A stretch of DNA of 44,144 nt from an uncultured Pseudomonadota bacterium (lineage in GTDB: Bacteria; Myxococcota_A; Bradymonadia; Bradymonadales; Bradymonadaceae): assembly GCA_950059285.1 (NCBI GenBank), contig CATLTV010000020.1, positions 1 to 44,144 on the forward strand. Direction: 5' to 3'. The notes below the pieces were generated by a model. That model saw only the letters and a list, made by a program, of their open reading frames with translations, was not told the DNA's origin and did no database searches. Made by a program: the position numbers and the translations under genes. Shown here one piece after another: positions 7,774 to 16,194 of this stretch. Positions within the stretch are counted from its first letter, which is position 1; the number at the start of each line of letters is the position of its first letter.

Positions 7774-9480
7774 ATGACAAAACATATAGATACCACAAAA
7801 GTCACCACAGCATTTGCCCTCAGCACACTCTTCTGCTCAGGCTGTCTCTTCACACAAGATCCTTCAGGCGATGGCGTTGGAGTCACCCCATCACAGGACA
7901 TGGGGATCATCCCCACACAAGACATGCCCGCTGACCAGAGCGAGCCACAGGACCTTGGTGATACTCCTGATGAGGGCATCGCACCCGATGACCTTGGCGC
8001 CATGCCCGACATCTCCACCCCCGATGACATGAATCAGGGCATCGTATGTGGTGACAGCATATGCGAAGAAGGCCAGTGGTGTGATGAGGAAGATGAAACC
8101 AATATCACATGTAGAAATTGCCCTAATGAAGACCCCGAAGGCACATGCCCCAAACCATCCAATCAGGATGAGTTCTTGTGCGGCGAACGACCTCGATTTG
8201 AGTCCATGTACATGCAATGCGGCTTCTCAAAAACAACCTGTGAATGCCCCGAACAATACCATTGTGATGCAACCCAAAATGAATGCGCGACATCATGCAT
8301 CACAGACGAATTGATTAACCGACATTGTATTGCAAATCCAAACATCACAGCAATTCAGGCCATGTGCGAATTTGGATTTGAGACATATGAATGTGGAGAC
8401 AACACTACAATAGAAGACATACGCATCAAGCTCGCCACACAAATCACTGAGCCAGGTGTCCTGGATGTTGGTATCGGCGAAGATCTCGCCTTTGCAACAG
8501 CAAGCAATGAACTCAAAATCTACCAAAAAGAGGATGGCACAAACCGATGGATACCCTTCACAAAGCTCAACTCCATTCTTGATCAAGAGTTCCCAAACAC
8601 CTCCTACACAGTCAAACCTGTTGCAGCTATTAGCCAGAACGATATCCTGGCATTCTACCTCACACTTGATCACACTGACAAAACAGAGCACAAGATCGTC
8701 ACCATTGGACCCCCCACAAACAGCAGCACTCCTGACGTATTAAAGACCTATAGTGCTTTAAATGCCGTGAACTCCATTGACATCAAGAATGGTCACCTCG
8801 CCTACTTGACCAACACTGGAGCGACCATACAACAAATGACTGACACCAGCTCCACTATCTTCAGGTGCCTGAACAACAACCTTGAAACACTCAGAGTAGA
8901 CTCATCAAACCATATCCAGCTTATCCAAAACAAAATAGAGTCCGACCCATCCTCTGTAGGCGCGGTCTACGTCATTGGTTCTCCCAGCGGAGCCTCCACA
9001 CAATACAACGTTGTACTCTGCACCAATAACGGTCGAACCCTGCCAGAGATAAACATATTGGGCCTGTCAGATCTCAATGAAAACATCCCCATTAAAACCA
9101 AGCAAAACAAGTTGTATCTCTCGCTCAAAAACGACCCCAAAGCTGTGACTGAATATATCATGAAGGACAACACGATATCATCACCCACCAACTACAATGT
9201 AATGCATGAATTCACCCAATTCGACGCATCTTATAACGATCAAAACACCTTCATCCTCTCCAATGATCCCATCAATGAGTCTGTGTACCTCAACACCTTC
9301 ACCAAAAACAGCACAGGTGGCCAATTCGTCAGCTCCAAAATCACGTATCAGTCGGTCACGGAGGTCTCCTCCTTTGGCTCAAGCGTGGCGTTGCCACAGC
9401 ACTACCCCAACTCCCAAACCTTGATCATCGGGGAAGGCGGCCCCGCAGGTAATGTGCACTTCGCCACATCAAAGCGCTAA
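7774..9480 (+). CDS. Cys-rich lipoprotein with predicted beta-propeller, paralog 2
   Basis: Predicted lipoprotein of 568 residues. The signal peptide ends LFCSG|C24, then CLFTQDPSGDG and the Asp/Met/Pro linker. The 158 bp encoding most of that linker (7881-8038) are identical to those of paralog 1. The Cys-rich domain (about residues 90-210: CGDSICEEGQWCDEEDETN, CRNCP, FLCGERPRFES, CGFSKTTCECP) and the beta-rich region (ELKIYQKEDG..RWIPFTKLN, VKPVAAISQNDILAFY, SFGSSVALPQ, LIIGEGG..GNVHFATSKR) are instead much closer to paralog 3. The FGSSVAL...IIG...VHFA ending resembles FG-GAP-type propeller blades. It is likely exported and lipid-anchored; ligand and partners are unknown. Confidence 0.75.
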   Translation: MTKHIDTTKVTTAFALSTLFCSGCLFTQDPSGDGVGVTPSQDMGIIPTQDMPADQSEPQDLGDTPDEGIAPDDLGAMPDISTPDDMNQGIVCGDSICEEGQWCDEEDETNITCRNCPNEDPEGTCPKPSNQDEFLCGERPRFESMYMQCGFSKTTCECPEQYHCDATQNECATSCITDELINRHCIANPNITAIQAMCEFGFETYECGDNTTIEDIRIKLATQITEPGVLDVGIGEDLAFATASNELKIYQKEDGTNRWIPFTKLNSILDQEFPNTSYTVKPVAAISQNDILAFYLTLDHTDKTEHKIVTIGPPTNSSTPDVLKTYSALNAVNSIDIKNGHLAYLTNTGATIQQMTDTSSTIFRCLNNNLETLRVDSSNHIQLIQNKIESDPSSVGAVYVIGSPSGASTQYNVVLCTNNGRTLPEINILGLSDLNENIPIKTKQNKLYLSLKNDPKAVTEYIMKDNTISSPTNYNVMHEFTQFDASYNDQNTFILSNDPINESVYLNTFTKNSTGGQFVSSKITYQSVTEVSSFGSSVALPQHYPNSQTLIIGEGGPAGNVHFATSKR

Positions 9481-9497
9481 CAACCAGATATTCAAAC

Positions 9498-9543
9498 GAC
9501 AAAGAGGCGGCCCGTTGTGAGCACAACAGGCCGCCTCTTTGTC
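9498..9543. terminator. Palindromic terminator after lipoprotein paralog 2
   Basis: The outer 15-bp perfect stem GACAAAGAGGCGGCC / GGCCGCCTCTTTGTC encloses, after one mismatch, a second stem GTTGTG / CACAAC with a 2-nt centre. It lies 17 nt after the stop codon. Confidence 0.7.
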
Positions 9544-9577
9544 CTCAATGCCAATAAAGAAAGAGGTTATCAACACA

Positions 9578-9613
9578 AACCTCTTGATGTTTCTCTCCGT
9601 ATTTGCAAGGATC
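9578..9613 (+). promoter_or_regulatory. Shared 36-nt upstream element, copy 3
   Basis: Matches copy 1 at 32 of 36 positions, including AACC-N16-CGTA and the end TATTTGCAAGGATC. The ATG of paralog 3 is 34 nt downstream. The differences cluster in the middle 6 nt, as expected for a spacer between two contact boxes. Confidence 0.5.
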
Positions 9614-9647
9614 GTCTTATCCACACACACACTTCAAAACAAAAGCC

Positions 9648-11351
9648 ATGAAAAAACAAATACATACAAAAAAAGCCATCACACTCTTTGCAACCTCCGC
9701 GCTCTTCTGCTCAGGCTGTCTCTTCACGCAAGACCCATCTGGAGATGGTGATGGCACCTCACCACGTGATATGGGAACACTCCCAACCCAGGACATGCCT
9801 GCGGATCAAAATGAACCCGTGGATATGGTTGATACCCCAGATACAGACATCCCACCTGAAGATCTCGGTATGCCCGACCTCTCACCTGACGATCTTGGGA
9901 CCGACATGACCACAGACATGCCCGGAGGCACCATGTGTGGAACTCAGGTGTGTGGTGAAAATGAATGGTGTGATGAAGAAGATGAAACCAACATCACGTG
10001 CAGACAGTGTCCTACTGCAGACCCTGACGGAGCCTGTGAGTCTCCCGCAGAAGACAACCTCTTTTTATGTGGTGAGCGACCTCGGTTTGAATCGATGTTC
10101 TCACAATGTGGCTTTACGCAAACAACGTGTGAGTGTCCAACGATAGACGGTAGAATCTCCACATGTAATGAAGACACAAGTCAGTGTGAAAAATCATGTA
10201 TCACCAACGCTCTTATCACCAACCATTGCGCCGCCAATAACTACATTCAAGCCATGTGCGAACTTGGATTTGATACACACATCTGCTCAAGTTCAACCAC
10301 ATCAGAGCGCACAGTCAAGCTCTCAACAGGCATACCCGAAACAGGCGTGAAGCATGTTAGCATTGGTACAAACATTGCCCTGGCTACGACCGACAGCGCA
10401 CTTAAAATCTATCAGAAAAATGACCTGGGGCAGTGGACACCCTTTACCAAACTGAACATGATCCTCAGCACTAAATTTGGTGGCACATCTGATTATAGCG
10501 TAAAGCCCCTGGCAGCCATCAGCGCAAATGATACCATTGCCCTCTATGTTGTCCATAACTCCACAGACACGACCAAGCCACATCAGGTAGTGATCATTGG
10601 ACCAAACTCTCAAGGAGCCCCTACAGTCATTAATACAATTCCCAAGGATGACGAAATCCTCTCGCTGGACATCAACGAAACCCATATAGGCGTGCTAACC
10701 GCTCAAAGTGTAAACATTTACCTACGGGGAAGCACCAACACAAGACCCATCACCTGTGACACTTCCAGTGAAGCCCTGAATGCACTGGACACAGCACGCT
10801 ACCTTCAACTCGTTCAAACCAAGTCAGCATCAGACACGTCACCCATGGGAGCCGCGTTTATCGCATCAAGTGTGACAGAGTCTCGGGTCGTCTTGTGTGA
10901 TCAGAGCAAACTCACACGTATTTCTTCAACAGCAAGTCCCCCCAACCCTTCAATCCCCCTCCAAGCCAGCCAGAACAGGTTGTACGCAGCTTCCTCGGAA
11001 GCAAAAATCATCAATGAGTATGTGTTTGAAACAGATACCGTAATGTCTACCTTCCGTAACGCTGGCCATGAGTTCTCCAGCTTTGATGTATCGTTTAATA
11101 ATAAAACCACACATATGCTCACCAGTGACATCTCCAATAAATCCGTCAAACTTCAAGAGTTCATCTTGAACACAACGGGTGGCAACGACCTCACTGAAAC
11201 CACTACCTACAAGACGACCTATGCGATCGATGAGTTCGGTTCAAGCGTTGCTCTCCCAAAAAGTTACTCCACTGGAGACGTCATCATCATTGGTCAACAT
11301 GGCACCACGACCACAACACAAAATGTCCACTTCGCGACCTCCCCAAAGTAA
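9648..11351 (+). CDS. Cys-rich lipoprotein with predicted beta-propeller, paralog 3
   Basis: Predicted lipoprotein of 567 residues from ATG 9648; an in-frame TTG at 9603 lies inside the upstream element and is unlikely. The signal peptide ends LFCSG|C24. The linker has the same style (PTQDMPADQNEP, DDLGTDMTTDMP) but has drifted and is not part of the identical block. The Cys domain (CGTQVCGENEWCDEEDETN, CRQCP, FLCGERPRFES, CGFTQTTCECP) and beta-rich domain (ALKIYQKNDLGQWTPFTKLN, EFGSSVALPK, VIIIGQHG, VHFATSPK) align along their whole length with paralog 2. It ends 7 nt before a strong bidirectional palindrome that separates it from the convergent minus-strand operon. Confidence 0.75.
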   Translation: MKKQIHTKKAITLFATSALFCSGCLFTQDPSGDGDGTSPRDMGTLPTQDMPADQNEPVDMVDTPDTDIPPEDLGMPDLSPDDLGTDMTTDMPGGTMCGTQVCGENEWCDEEDETNITCRQCPTADPDGACESPAEDNLFLCGERPRFESMFSQCGFTQTTCECPTIDGRISTCNEDTSQCEKSCITNALITNHCAANNYIQAMCELGFDTHICSSSTTSERTVKLSTGIPETGVKHVSIGTNIALATTDSALKIYQKNDLGQWTPFTKLNMILSTKFGGTSDYSVKPLAAISANDTIALYVVHNSTDTTKPHQVVIIGPNSQGAPTVINTIPKDDEILSLDINETHIGVLTAQSVNIYLRGSTNTRPITCDTSSEALNALDTARYLQLVQTKSASDTSPMGAAFIASSVTESRVVLCDQSKLTRISSTASPPNPSIPLQASQNRLYAASSEAKIINEYVFETDTVMSTFRNAGHEFSSFDVSFNNKTTHMLTSDISNKSVKLQEFILNTTGGNDLTETTTYKTTYAIDEFGSSVALPKSYSTGDVIIIGQHGTTTTTQNVHFATSPK

Positions 11352-11357
11352 ACCGTC

Positions 11358-11416
11358 ACAAGACGTAAAAAAGGGCGCTGAAATCTGAGATTTCAGCGCC
11401 CTTTTTTACGTCTTGT
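11358..11416. terminator. Bidirectional terminator between convergent genes, 29-bp stem with 1-nt loop
   Basis: The arms ACAAGACGTAAAAAAGGGCG... and its exact complement meet around a single G at 11387. The stem contains A6/T6 runs, so a hairpin plus U-tract forms from either strand. It closes both the lipoprotein cluster (+) and the J-domain operon (-), whose stop is 7 nt away. Confidence 0.85.
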
Positions 11417-11422
11417 ACGGCT

Positions 11423-12379
11423 CTATTTCTGTGAAACTGCCGATAAATATAACCGCCGCAATTCATTATCACCAAGCACAGCCCACGCATCCTCAAGAGC
11501 ATCCCTGATCTCGGCAAGCTCCTGATAACAGTTGTGCACAATGGCAAAGTCCAGACGTGCGCTGTTGTAACGTGCAGCCAATCGCATGAATGAATCCTTG
11601 ATGACAGGCGTCTCGGCACCACGACGCACCTCAAGAATCGTATAGTAATCCTCATGACGCACCTCCTTGAGCTTGCGTCTGACCTGCTCCTCCGAAAGAT
11701 CACCCTGATGTTGAGGCTGCTCCTTGACTGGAAAAATGCTCTCTCGCTGCACCTTCGCCACCGCCGAATACGTCTCGGGAAACGGAACCTGCCCTTGCTC
11801 AAGATTCACCAACACCTCTCGTGTGGGCGCAGTCTCCTGACCAAGCAACGCTCCTGGTGGCTGCGCATCCACACGCACCTGACTTGATGGCTTACGACGC
11901 GCAATCGGAGGTTCGTTCTTTGGTGCGGGTCTCTCTGGCGGCAATGGCTCGCCCAAAAAGCTTTCAAATCCAACGATATCGGCGAGCACCTGAAGCACAT
12001 AATGTGTGGGGCTATCCAGGGGCAACCATGCGTTGACTTGCAGCTCGTCTGCGATCTCCTCGGGGCTAGCAAGGCTCTCAGGCGATGGACTCATCACCAT
12101 CATCGGAATCAACGGACCAAGTGGACGACTAATAATCGCGTGCACCAACGCACGCACTGCTGCGCCCTGCTTGTTCTTTCCAAGCAATATCAACGCATCG
12201 GGAGGAGTCTGCTCAAACGCACGAATCCCCTGTGCGGGCATCACACATGAACGCACATGGAGCTGATCCTCACTACTCTGCTTGAGAGACTGGGCCAGAC
12301 GCTCCGCACCTGGACCGATGACAAGCAGGTTCACCACGGGAGCGTCACCCTGAAATGTTGAAGAATGTTGTGTGCTCAC
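11423..12379 (-). CDS. Receiver-like / J-like domain protein (no HPD motif)
   Basis: A 318-residue cytoplasmic protein. The N-terminal 130 residues (VNLLVIGPG...PDALILLGKN...PLIPMMVMSP) look like a degenerate response-regulator receiver fold. A proline-rich linker follows. The C-terminal 75 residues are J-domain-like: EDYYTILEVRRGAETPVIKDSFMRLAARY, then AEIRDALEDAWAVLGDNELRRLYL. The HPD tripeptide needed to stimulate DnaK is absent (RYNSAR occupies its place), so it is probably a binding module rather than a co-chaperone. The start is GTG in a GTGA overlap with the upstream gene. It is the last gene of a three-gene operon. Confidence 0.6.
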   Translation of the reverse strand: MSTQHSSTFQGDAPVVNLLVIGPGAERLAQSLKQSSEDQLHVRSCVMPAQGIRAFEQTPPDALILLGKNKQGAAVRALVHAIISRPLGPLIPMMVMSPSPESLASPEEIADELQVNAWLPLDSPTHYVLQVLADIVGFESFLGEPLPPERPAPKNEPPIARRKPSSQVRVDAQPPGALLGQETAPTREVLVNLEQGQVPFPETYSAVAKVQRESIFPVKEQPQHQGDLSEEQVRRKLKEVRHEDYYTILEVRRGAETPVIKDSFMRLAARYNSARLDFAIVHNCYQELAEIRDALEDAWAVLGDNELRRLYLSAVSQK

Positions 12380-13146
12380 CCGATCCTCGTCGTGGACATG
12401 CGTTGCTCAATCAGAAACTCATGCAAGACATCATAACCTGCAGGGCGTTGAGGTAAATTATTTTGTGCTCGGGTCATTAACTCATCATACAGATGTTCAA
12501 ACCGTTGCGCCATCACCCCACAAGCCTCACCATCCACATCTGCGCCCCGAGTTACATCGAGGAGCGCTTGCGTCAATAACCTGTCTTCATGGTGTTCCAT
12601 CAATGTCGGAAAGTGTCTGCAATACAGCGACTGACGCGCGAGCGTCACGCCTGTAAGCAGCGTCCACGCCATATAAATCACACGCTCAGGGGATGCAAAA
12701 AAATCACGTATATCCTCACGCATATGCGCCATGGATAATGTACATTGCTGCGCCAACGCCACGGGAAAATCCCACGTCAACGCCTGCGATAAAATCCACC
12801 CCCCATCAAAGTCACCAGATGCCACCGAGCTGATCACATCTGCCGCAAGAACGCTTTGACGCAACGTCATGCGCAAGAGCTTCTCAAGCTCATACATCGT
12901 CCACATCCCACCTTCACGGCCACTCCCCTCCACACAATCTCGCCAGGCCTTCAAACCAAGCACTGTGCGCGCATCATGTACAGCGACACCACACATCACA
13001 GGTGCACACATCTGCGCATGTAGCGCGTCAGGAAGGCCCGTCATGGCACGGGAGAGTAACGGAGCAAAACCATACACGTGCGCAAAGTCATGCTCTGGAA
13101 CCTCCACATCATGTGCCTCTGACGGGTGGACGTGCAGAGTGATCAT
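12376..13146 (-). CDS. Degenerate nucleotidyltransferase-like protein
   Basis: A 256-residue protein. Its middle and C-terminal parts (WTMYELEKLLRMTLRQS, then VIYMAWTLLTGVTLARQ, LLTQALLDVTRGA, FEHLYDELMTRAQNNLPQRP) follow the pattern I know from predicted nucleotidyltransferases of the COG3541/RlaP type. That pattern is a helix with 'YELRKF.RLLLK', then 'H..RLL..G..LLRTG', and a final 'LPE.P'. The usual N-terminal GSxxxG...DxD catalytic signature is not visible; the N-terminus is short and His/Asp-rich. If the family call is right, it has probably lost catalysis. Its ends overlap both neighbours by 4 nt (ATGA and GTGA), so it is translationally coupled with them. Another unknown helical family is possible. 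Confidence 0.4.
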   Translation of the reverse strand: MITLHVHPSEAHDVEVPEHDFAHVYGFAPLLSRAMTGLPDALHAQMCAPVMCGVAVHDARTVLGLKAWRDCVEGSGREGGMWTMYELEKLLRMTLRQSVLAADVISSVASGDFDGGWILSQALTWDFPVALAQQCTLSMAHMREDIRDFFASPERVIYMAWTLLTGVTLARQSLYCRHFPTLMEHHEDRLLTQALLDVTRGADVDGEACGVMAQRFEHLYDELMTRAQNNLPQRPAGYDVLHEFLIEQRMSTTRIG

Positions 13147-13919
13147 CGACGACGCCTGTAAATGTAACCTTCCTTGTGAACGCCAACACCGCTATCAAGC
13201 CACTCGGAGATCTGATCCACAAGATCTTCAGGCACGGTCAGGTCACGTCGACCCACGATGTTCTCCTGGAACTTCTGCACAATGCGGTTGGAGTCCTCTT
13301 CAAGAATCTGTGAGAACATCGCCGCGCCAAGCTCGGGCGTACCATCCTGATTAAACCCTGCATCAAAGGCGAGGAAACGAATCGTCTCGTTGTCATCCTT
13401 GATGAAGCGCGCGATCTGCTCAGCGAGCGCAGGACTCTTGAGCTCTGTGGAGCGAAGCAAAAGCTCCTGCTTACGGTCCACATTGCGCTGGTACTCTGTC
13501 TCACAGCTCGCCAGCACCTCCGCGACAAACGCAACGTACTCATCTTCAGAGAGCAAGCGCTCAAGAACCTTCATGGGCCAGTTGATCTTGAACTCTTTCA
13601 TCTCAAGCTGTGCGTCCTGCACACCAAGCACGTAGCGCTTTGCCTGACCCACCACATCGGCCTCGCTGTCACGTGACATACGGATGAGGTAATCAAACAC
13701 AAGCTGCTTCTCTTCAATATCAAGCGTGGTGTTGGGGTTGTTCTCATTGTAGCGCTGCATCAAGATCCAGGCTGTCTCCGTGGTCCCCATCTGTGCAAGA
13801 TCCTGGAAAGTAAACTGACGGTCTTGCGGCTGCAAGAACATGTTCGTGACACGCTTCTCATACTTCTTGAGCTTGCGTTCATTGGATTTTTCTTTGTTAA
13901 AAAAGTCTAAGAGGCCCAC
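13143..13919 (-). CDS. HEAT-like helical repeat protein, uncharacterised
   Basis: A 258-residue soluble protein beginning MGLLDFFNKEKSNERKLKKY, a short hydrophobic start followed by a basic helix. The remainder reads as paired helices with HEAT-like spacing (AWILMQRYN, VFDYLIRMSRDSEADVVGQAKRYVLG, PMKVLERLLSEDEYVAFVAEVLAS, IARFIKDDNETIRFLAFDAGF). Such proteins usually act as scaffolds. It is the first gene of the operon 13919-11423, so the three products probably act together. The region upstream is a 392-bp divergent intergenic shared with a Ser/Thr kinase. No enzymatic motif is seen. Confidence 0.5.
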   Translation of the reverse strand: MGLLDFFNKEKSNERKLKKYEKRVTNMFLQPQDRQFTFQDLAQMGTTETAWILMQRYNENNPNTTLDIEEKQLVFDYLIRMSRDSEADVVGQAKRYVLGVQDAQLEMKEFKINWPMKVLERLLSEDEYVAFVAEVLASCETEYQRNVDRKQELLLRSTELKSPALAEQIARFIKDDNETIRFLAFDAGFNQDGTPELGAAMFSQILEEDSNRIVQKFQENIVGRRDLTVPEDLVDQISEWLDSGVGVHKEGYIYRRRR

Positions 13920-14311
13920 GACATCACACCTTTATCATTCTAAAAAGACTGAAGAGTCAACAAGTTAAACGGAGATAAAACGGCACCATTCGCGATAAAC
14001 ACTCATCGCGCGCGCCACACCCCAGGGACTTACTATGTAGGCAAGCTTTGGGGAGAAGGCAAGTTTGCAAGTCGTAATTCTATGAAGAAAAGGCGTTGGT
14101 AAGCTTGCCTACACACCAATCTACAGGTTAACCTCGACGCAGTGCATCATCAAACTTCTGATAGTGGGTGTTCACTCTGTTTTTTTTGGTGATATGGTGT
14201 AAAGAATGACACCTCAAATACACGCAAAAATCGAACTGTTTTTTGCTCTGATGAATCTAGATTGATGTATTGACGTAGCGCTCACCCCTTTTTGATGGCA
14301 ACATAGACCAC
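13920..14311. other. 392-bp divergent intergenic region with a 13-bp inverted repeat
   Basis: No ORF of convincing length is present. Arms TGTAGGCAAGCTT (14036-14048) and AAGCTTGCCTACA (14101-14113) are exact inverted copies 52 bp apart. A further small inverted repeat, CGCGAT...ATCGCG, is near 13990-14015. A TTGACG at 14270-14275 may be part of a kinase promoter, but no good -10 box is seen. The 13-bp arms could be the ends of a miniature mobile element or the stem of a small RNA. Confidence 0.4.
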
Positions 14312-16060
14312 ATGTCACAACAAATCACCATACCAGGACCAGGAGATACGCTCGCTGAGCGCTATGTCATTCTGGAAGAGCTTGGGCGAGGATCTTATGG
14401 TGTCGTCTTCAAGGCGCATGAGGTTGCCAACCCGCAGAGACTGGTCGCGATCAAGACACTGTTGCCACAGTCTGTCCTGGATCAAGAGGTGATCGACCGC
14501 TTTGAGCGTGAAGCTCAGCTTGTGACCATGTTGGATCACCCCAACATCATTGGCATCCATGACTACGGTCAGCGTGATAACCTCTTCTACATGGTCATGG
14601 AATTCATCGAAGGCCCATCACTTGATGACCTCCTTGAACATGAGGCACCTGTCTCCACCGAACGCGCTCGCCATATCATGGCACAGGTCATGGAAGCGCT
14701 CGCACACGCACATCAAAAAGGGATCGTCCATCGCGACCTCAAGCCAGACAACATCCTGATTCAAAAGGACAATCAGGGCAGGGAACTCGTCAAAATCCTC
14801 GACTTTGGTATCGCCAAAGCAATGCGCGATGAAAACCAGGACATGAAGACCCTCACGCAAGCAGGTCACGTCCTTGGCACCCCCCACTACATGAGCCCTG
14901 AACAGATCTCGGGCGATGACATCGATCACCGCGCTGATATCTACGCCACAGGCGTGATCCTCTATGAACTGCTCGTCGGTGAACACCCCTTTGAAGGCAC
15001 TAGCCCCACCGCCGTGATGGTCGCACACCTTCGTGATGATCCCCCTGCGCTACCCGCACCTCTGGAAAACTCCAAGTGGGGCCTCCTCGTGCGTGAGTCC
15101 CTGCGTAAACAACCTGACGATCGCCTGAGCAGCGCTTCACAATTCCTCGCTCTGCTTAACAGCGAACATGATCGCATCGATGCCGATGAGAGCAACGAGG
15201 TCACCGCCCTCTTCCCCTCCAGCCAACCCCCTCAGGATGGGCTCGCTGAAACACGCGAGTACAGACCACTCTCCACACATAGCCTCCATAACCTGACCCC
15301 AAAACATCAGAGCGATGAGCTCTCCGCCGATGCCACCATTCAATGGACTCGTGTGGAACCAAACCCCGCTGGCTCAAACTTTGGCGCAGAACCTGTCTCC
15401 ACTCGCTCACCTCGCTTGACCGCACCCACCGTCCCCCCCATCGCAGATCCTGCTCACACCTGGGACACACAACAACCTGCCCCAACACAAGCTCAGTCAT
15501 CATCCAACGCGCTGAAAGTCGGAGTGGTGGCCATACTGTTGCTTGGGCTCCTCGGTGCTGTATTTGTCGTCCTCTCCACACAGGAACAGGACGACACTAC
15601 ACACGAACAAAAAACATCCACATCACTCACCACATCCTCACAGGATACACAGAACACATCTGTACTCCCTGCCACAAAAGATCTTGGTTCGCCCCAGGAT
15701 CTTGGCGCTCCCACGGACAGCACACCTGACCTCAATCAAGACGTCGCCGATCTCAGTGAACCTGACATGCCTCCTGATATGAACGAACCGTCCGCCACTC
15801 AGGAAAGCAAGACCACCACCAAAAAACAGCCGCCCGCTCACGTCACGCTACGACTCAAGAGCGTGCCCAATGGCGCAACAATAAAAATAAATCACAAGTA
15901 TATTGGTGAGACAGACTTGACGCACAAGCTCAAACAAGGCGATAAGACGGTGCTTATCGAAGTTTCCCGTTTGGGCTACAAAAGCGAATCCAGACGCGTC
16001 AAGTTAGACAAGAGTAGAACGATCACTTTCAAACTTGAAAGTGGTCTCATTACTCCCTAA
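14312..16060 (+). CDS. Transmembrane Ser/Thr protein kinase with C-terminal PEGA domain
   Basis: A 582-residue eukaryote-like kinase. The kinase domain (about 18-285) has a glycine loop GRGSYGVV (25-32), VAIK (Lys48), HRDLKPDN (catalytic Asp142), DFG (164-166), GTPHYMSPEQ and the RADIYATGVILYELL helix, so it should be active. A juxtamembrane segment to residue 400 is Pro/Thr-rich, followed by one membrane helix (about 402-422). Outside are an Asp/Pro/Thr linker (425-505) with DLGSPQDLG and SEPDMPPDM motifs, and a PEGA-type beta domain (510-577; VTLRLKSVPNGATIKI, GYKSESRRVKL). PEGA domains occur on surface or periplasmic proteins, so this looks like a receptor kinase. The next gene, a TPR membrane protein, may be a partner. 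Confidence 0.9.
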   Translation: MSQQITIPGPGDTLAERYVILEELGRGSYGVVFKAHEVANPQRLVAIKTLLPQSVLDQEVIDRFEREAQLVTMLDHPNIIGIHDYGQRDNLFYMVMEFIEGPSLDDLLEHEAPVSTERARHIMAQVMEALAHAHQKGIVHRDLKPDNILIQKDNQGRELVKILDFGIAKAMRDENQDMKTLTQAGHVLGTPHYMSPEQISGDDIDHRADIYATGVILYELLVGEHPFEGTSPTAVMVAHLRDDPPALPAPLENSKWGLLVRESLRKQPDDRLSSASQFLALLNSEHDRIDADESNEVTALFPSSQPPQDGLAETREYRPLSTHSLHNLTPKHQSDELSADATIQWTRVEPNPAGSNFGAEPVSTRSPRLTAPTVPPIADPAHTWDTQQPAPTQAQSSSNALKVGVVAILLLGLLGAVFVVLSTQEQDDTTHEQKTSTSLTTSSQDTQNTSVLPATKDLGSPQDLGAPTDSTPDLNQDVADLSEPDMPPDMNEPSATQESKTTTKKQPPAHVTLRLKSVPNGATIKINHKYIGETDLTHKLKQGDKTVLIEVSRLGYKSESRRVKLDKSRTITFKLESGLITP

Positions 16061-16194
16061 AAAGATCACGTCAGCGCCTCAACAGGTAACACGCTTGACA
16101 TGTTCTCTGCGCCTTGATTAGCCTGTCGCCCAACATACACGTATTGCCCTCCCTTCTCACATTGACTTGCTCCTCCTACCAACTCCATCGCACA

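Noticed and set aside
13920-14311. tRNA or other known structured RNA gene
   Set aside because: The inverted repeat arms are 52 bp apart and no cloverleaf or conserved RNA core could be folded by eye.
16114-16194. TTG start adding 27 residues to the TPR membrane protein
   Set aside because: The extension lacks a ribosome site and would place a second hydrophobic stretch before a good signal peptide.
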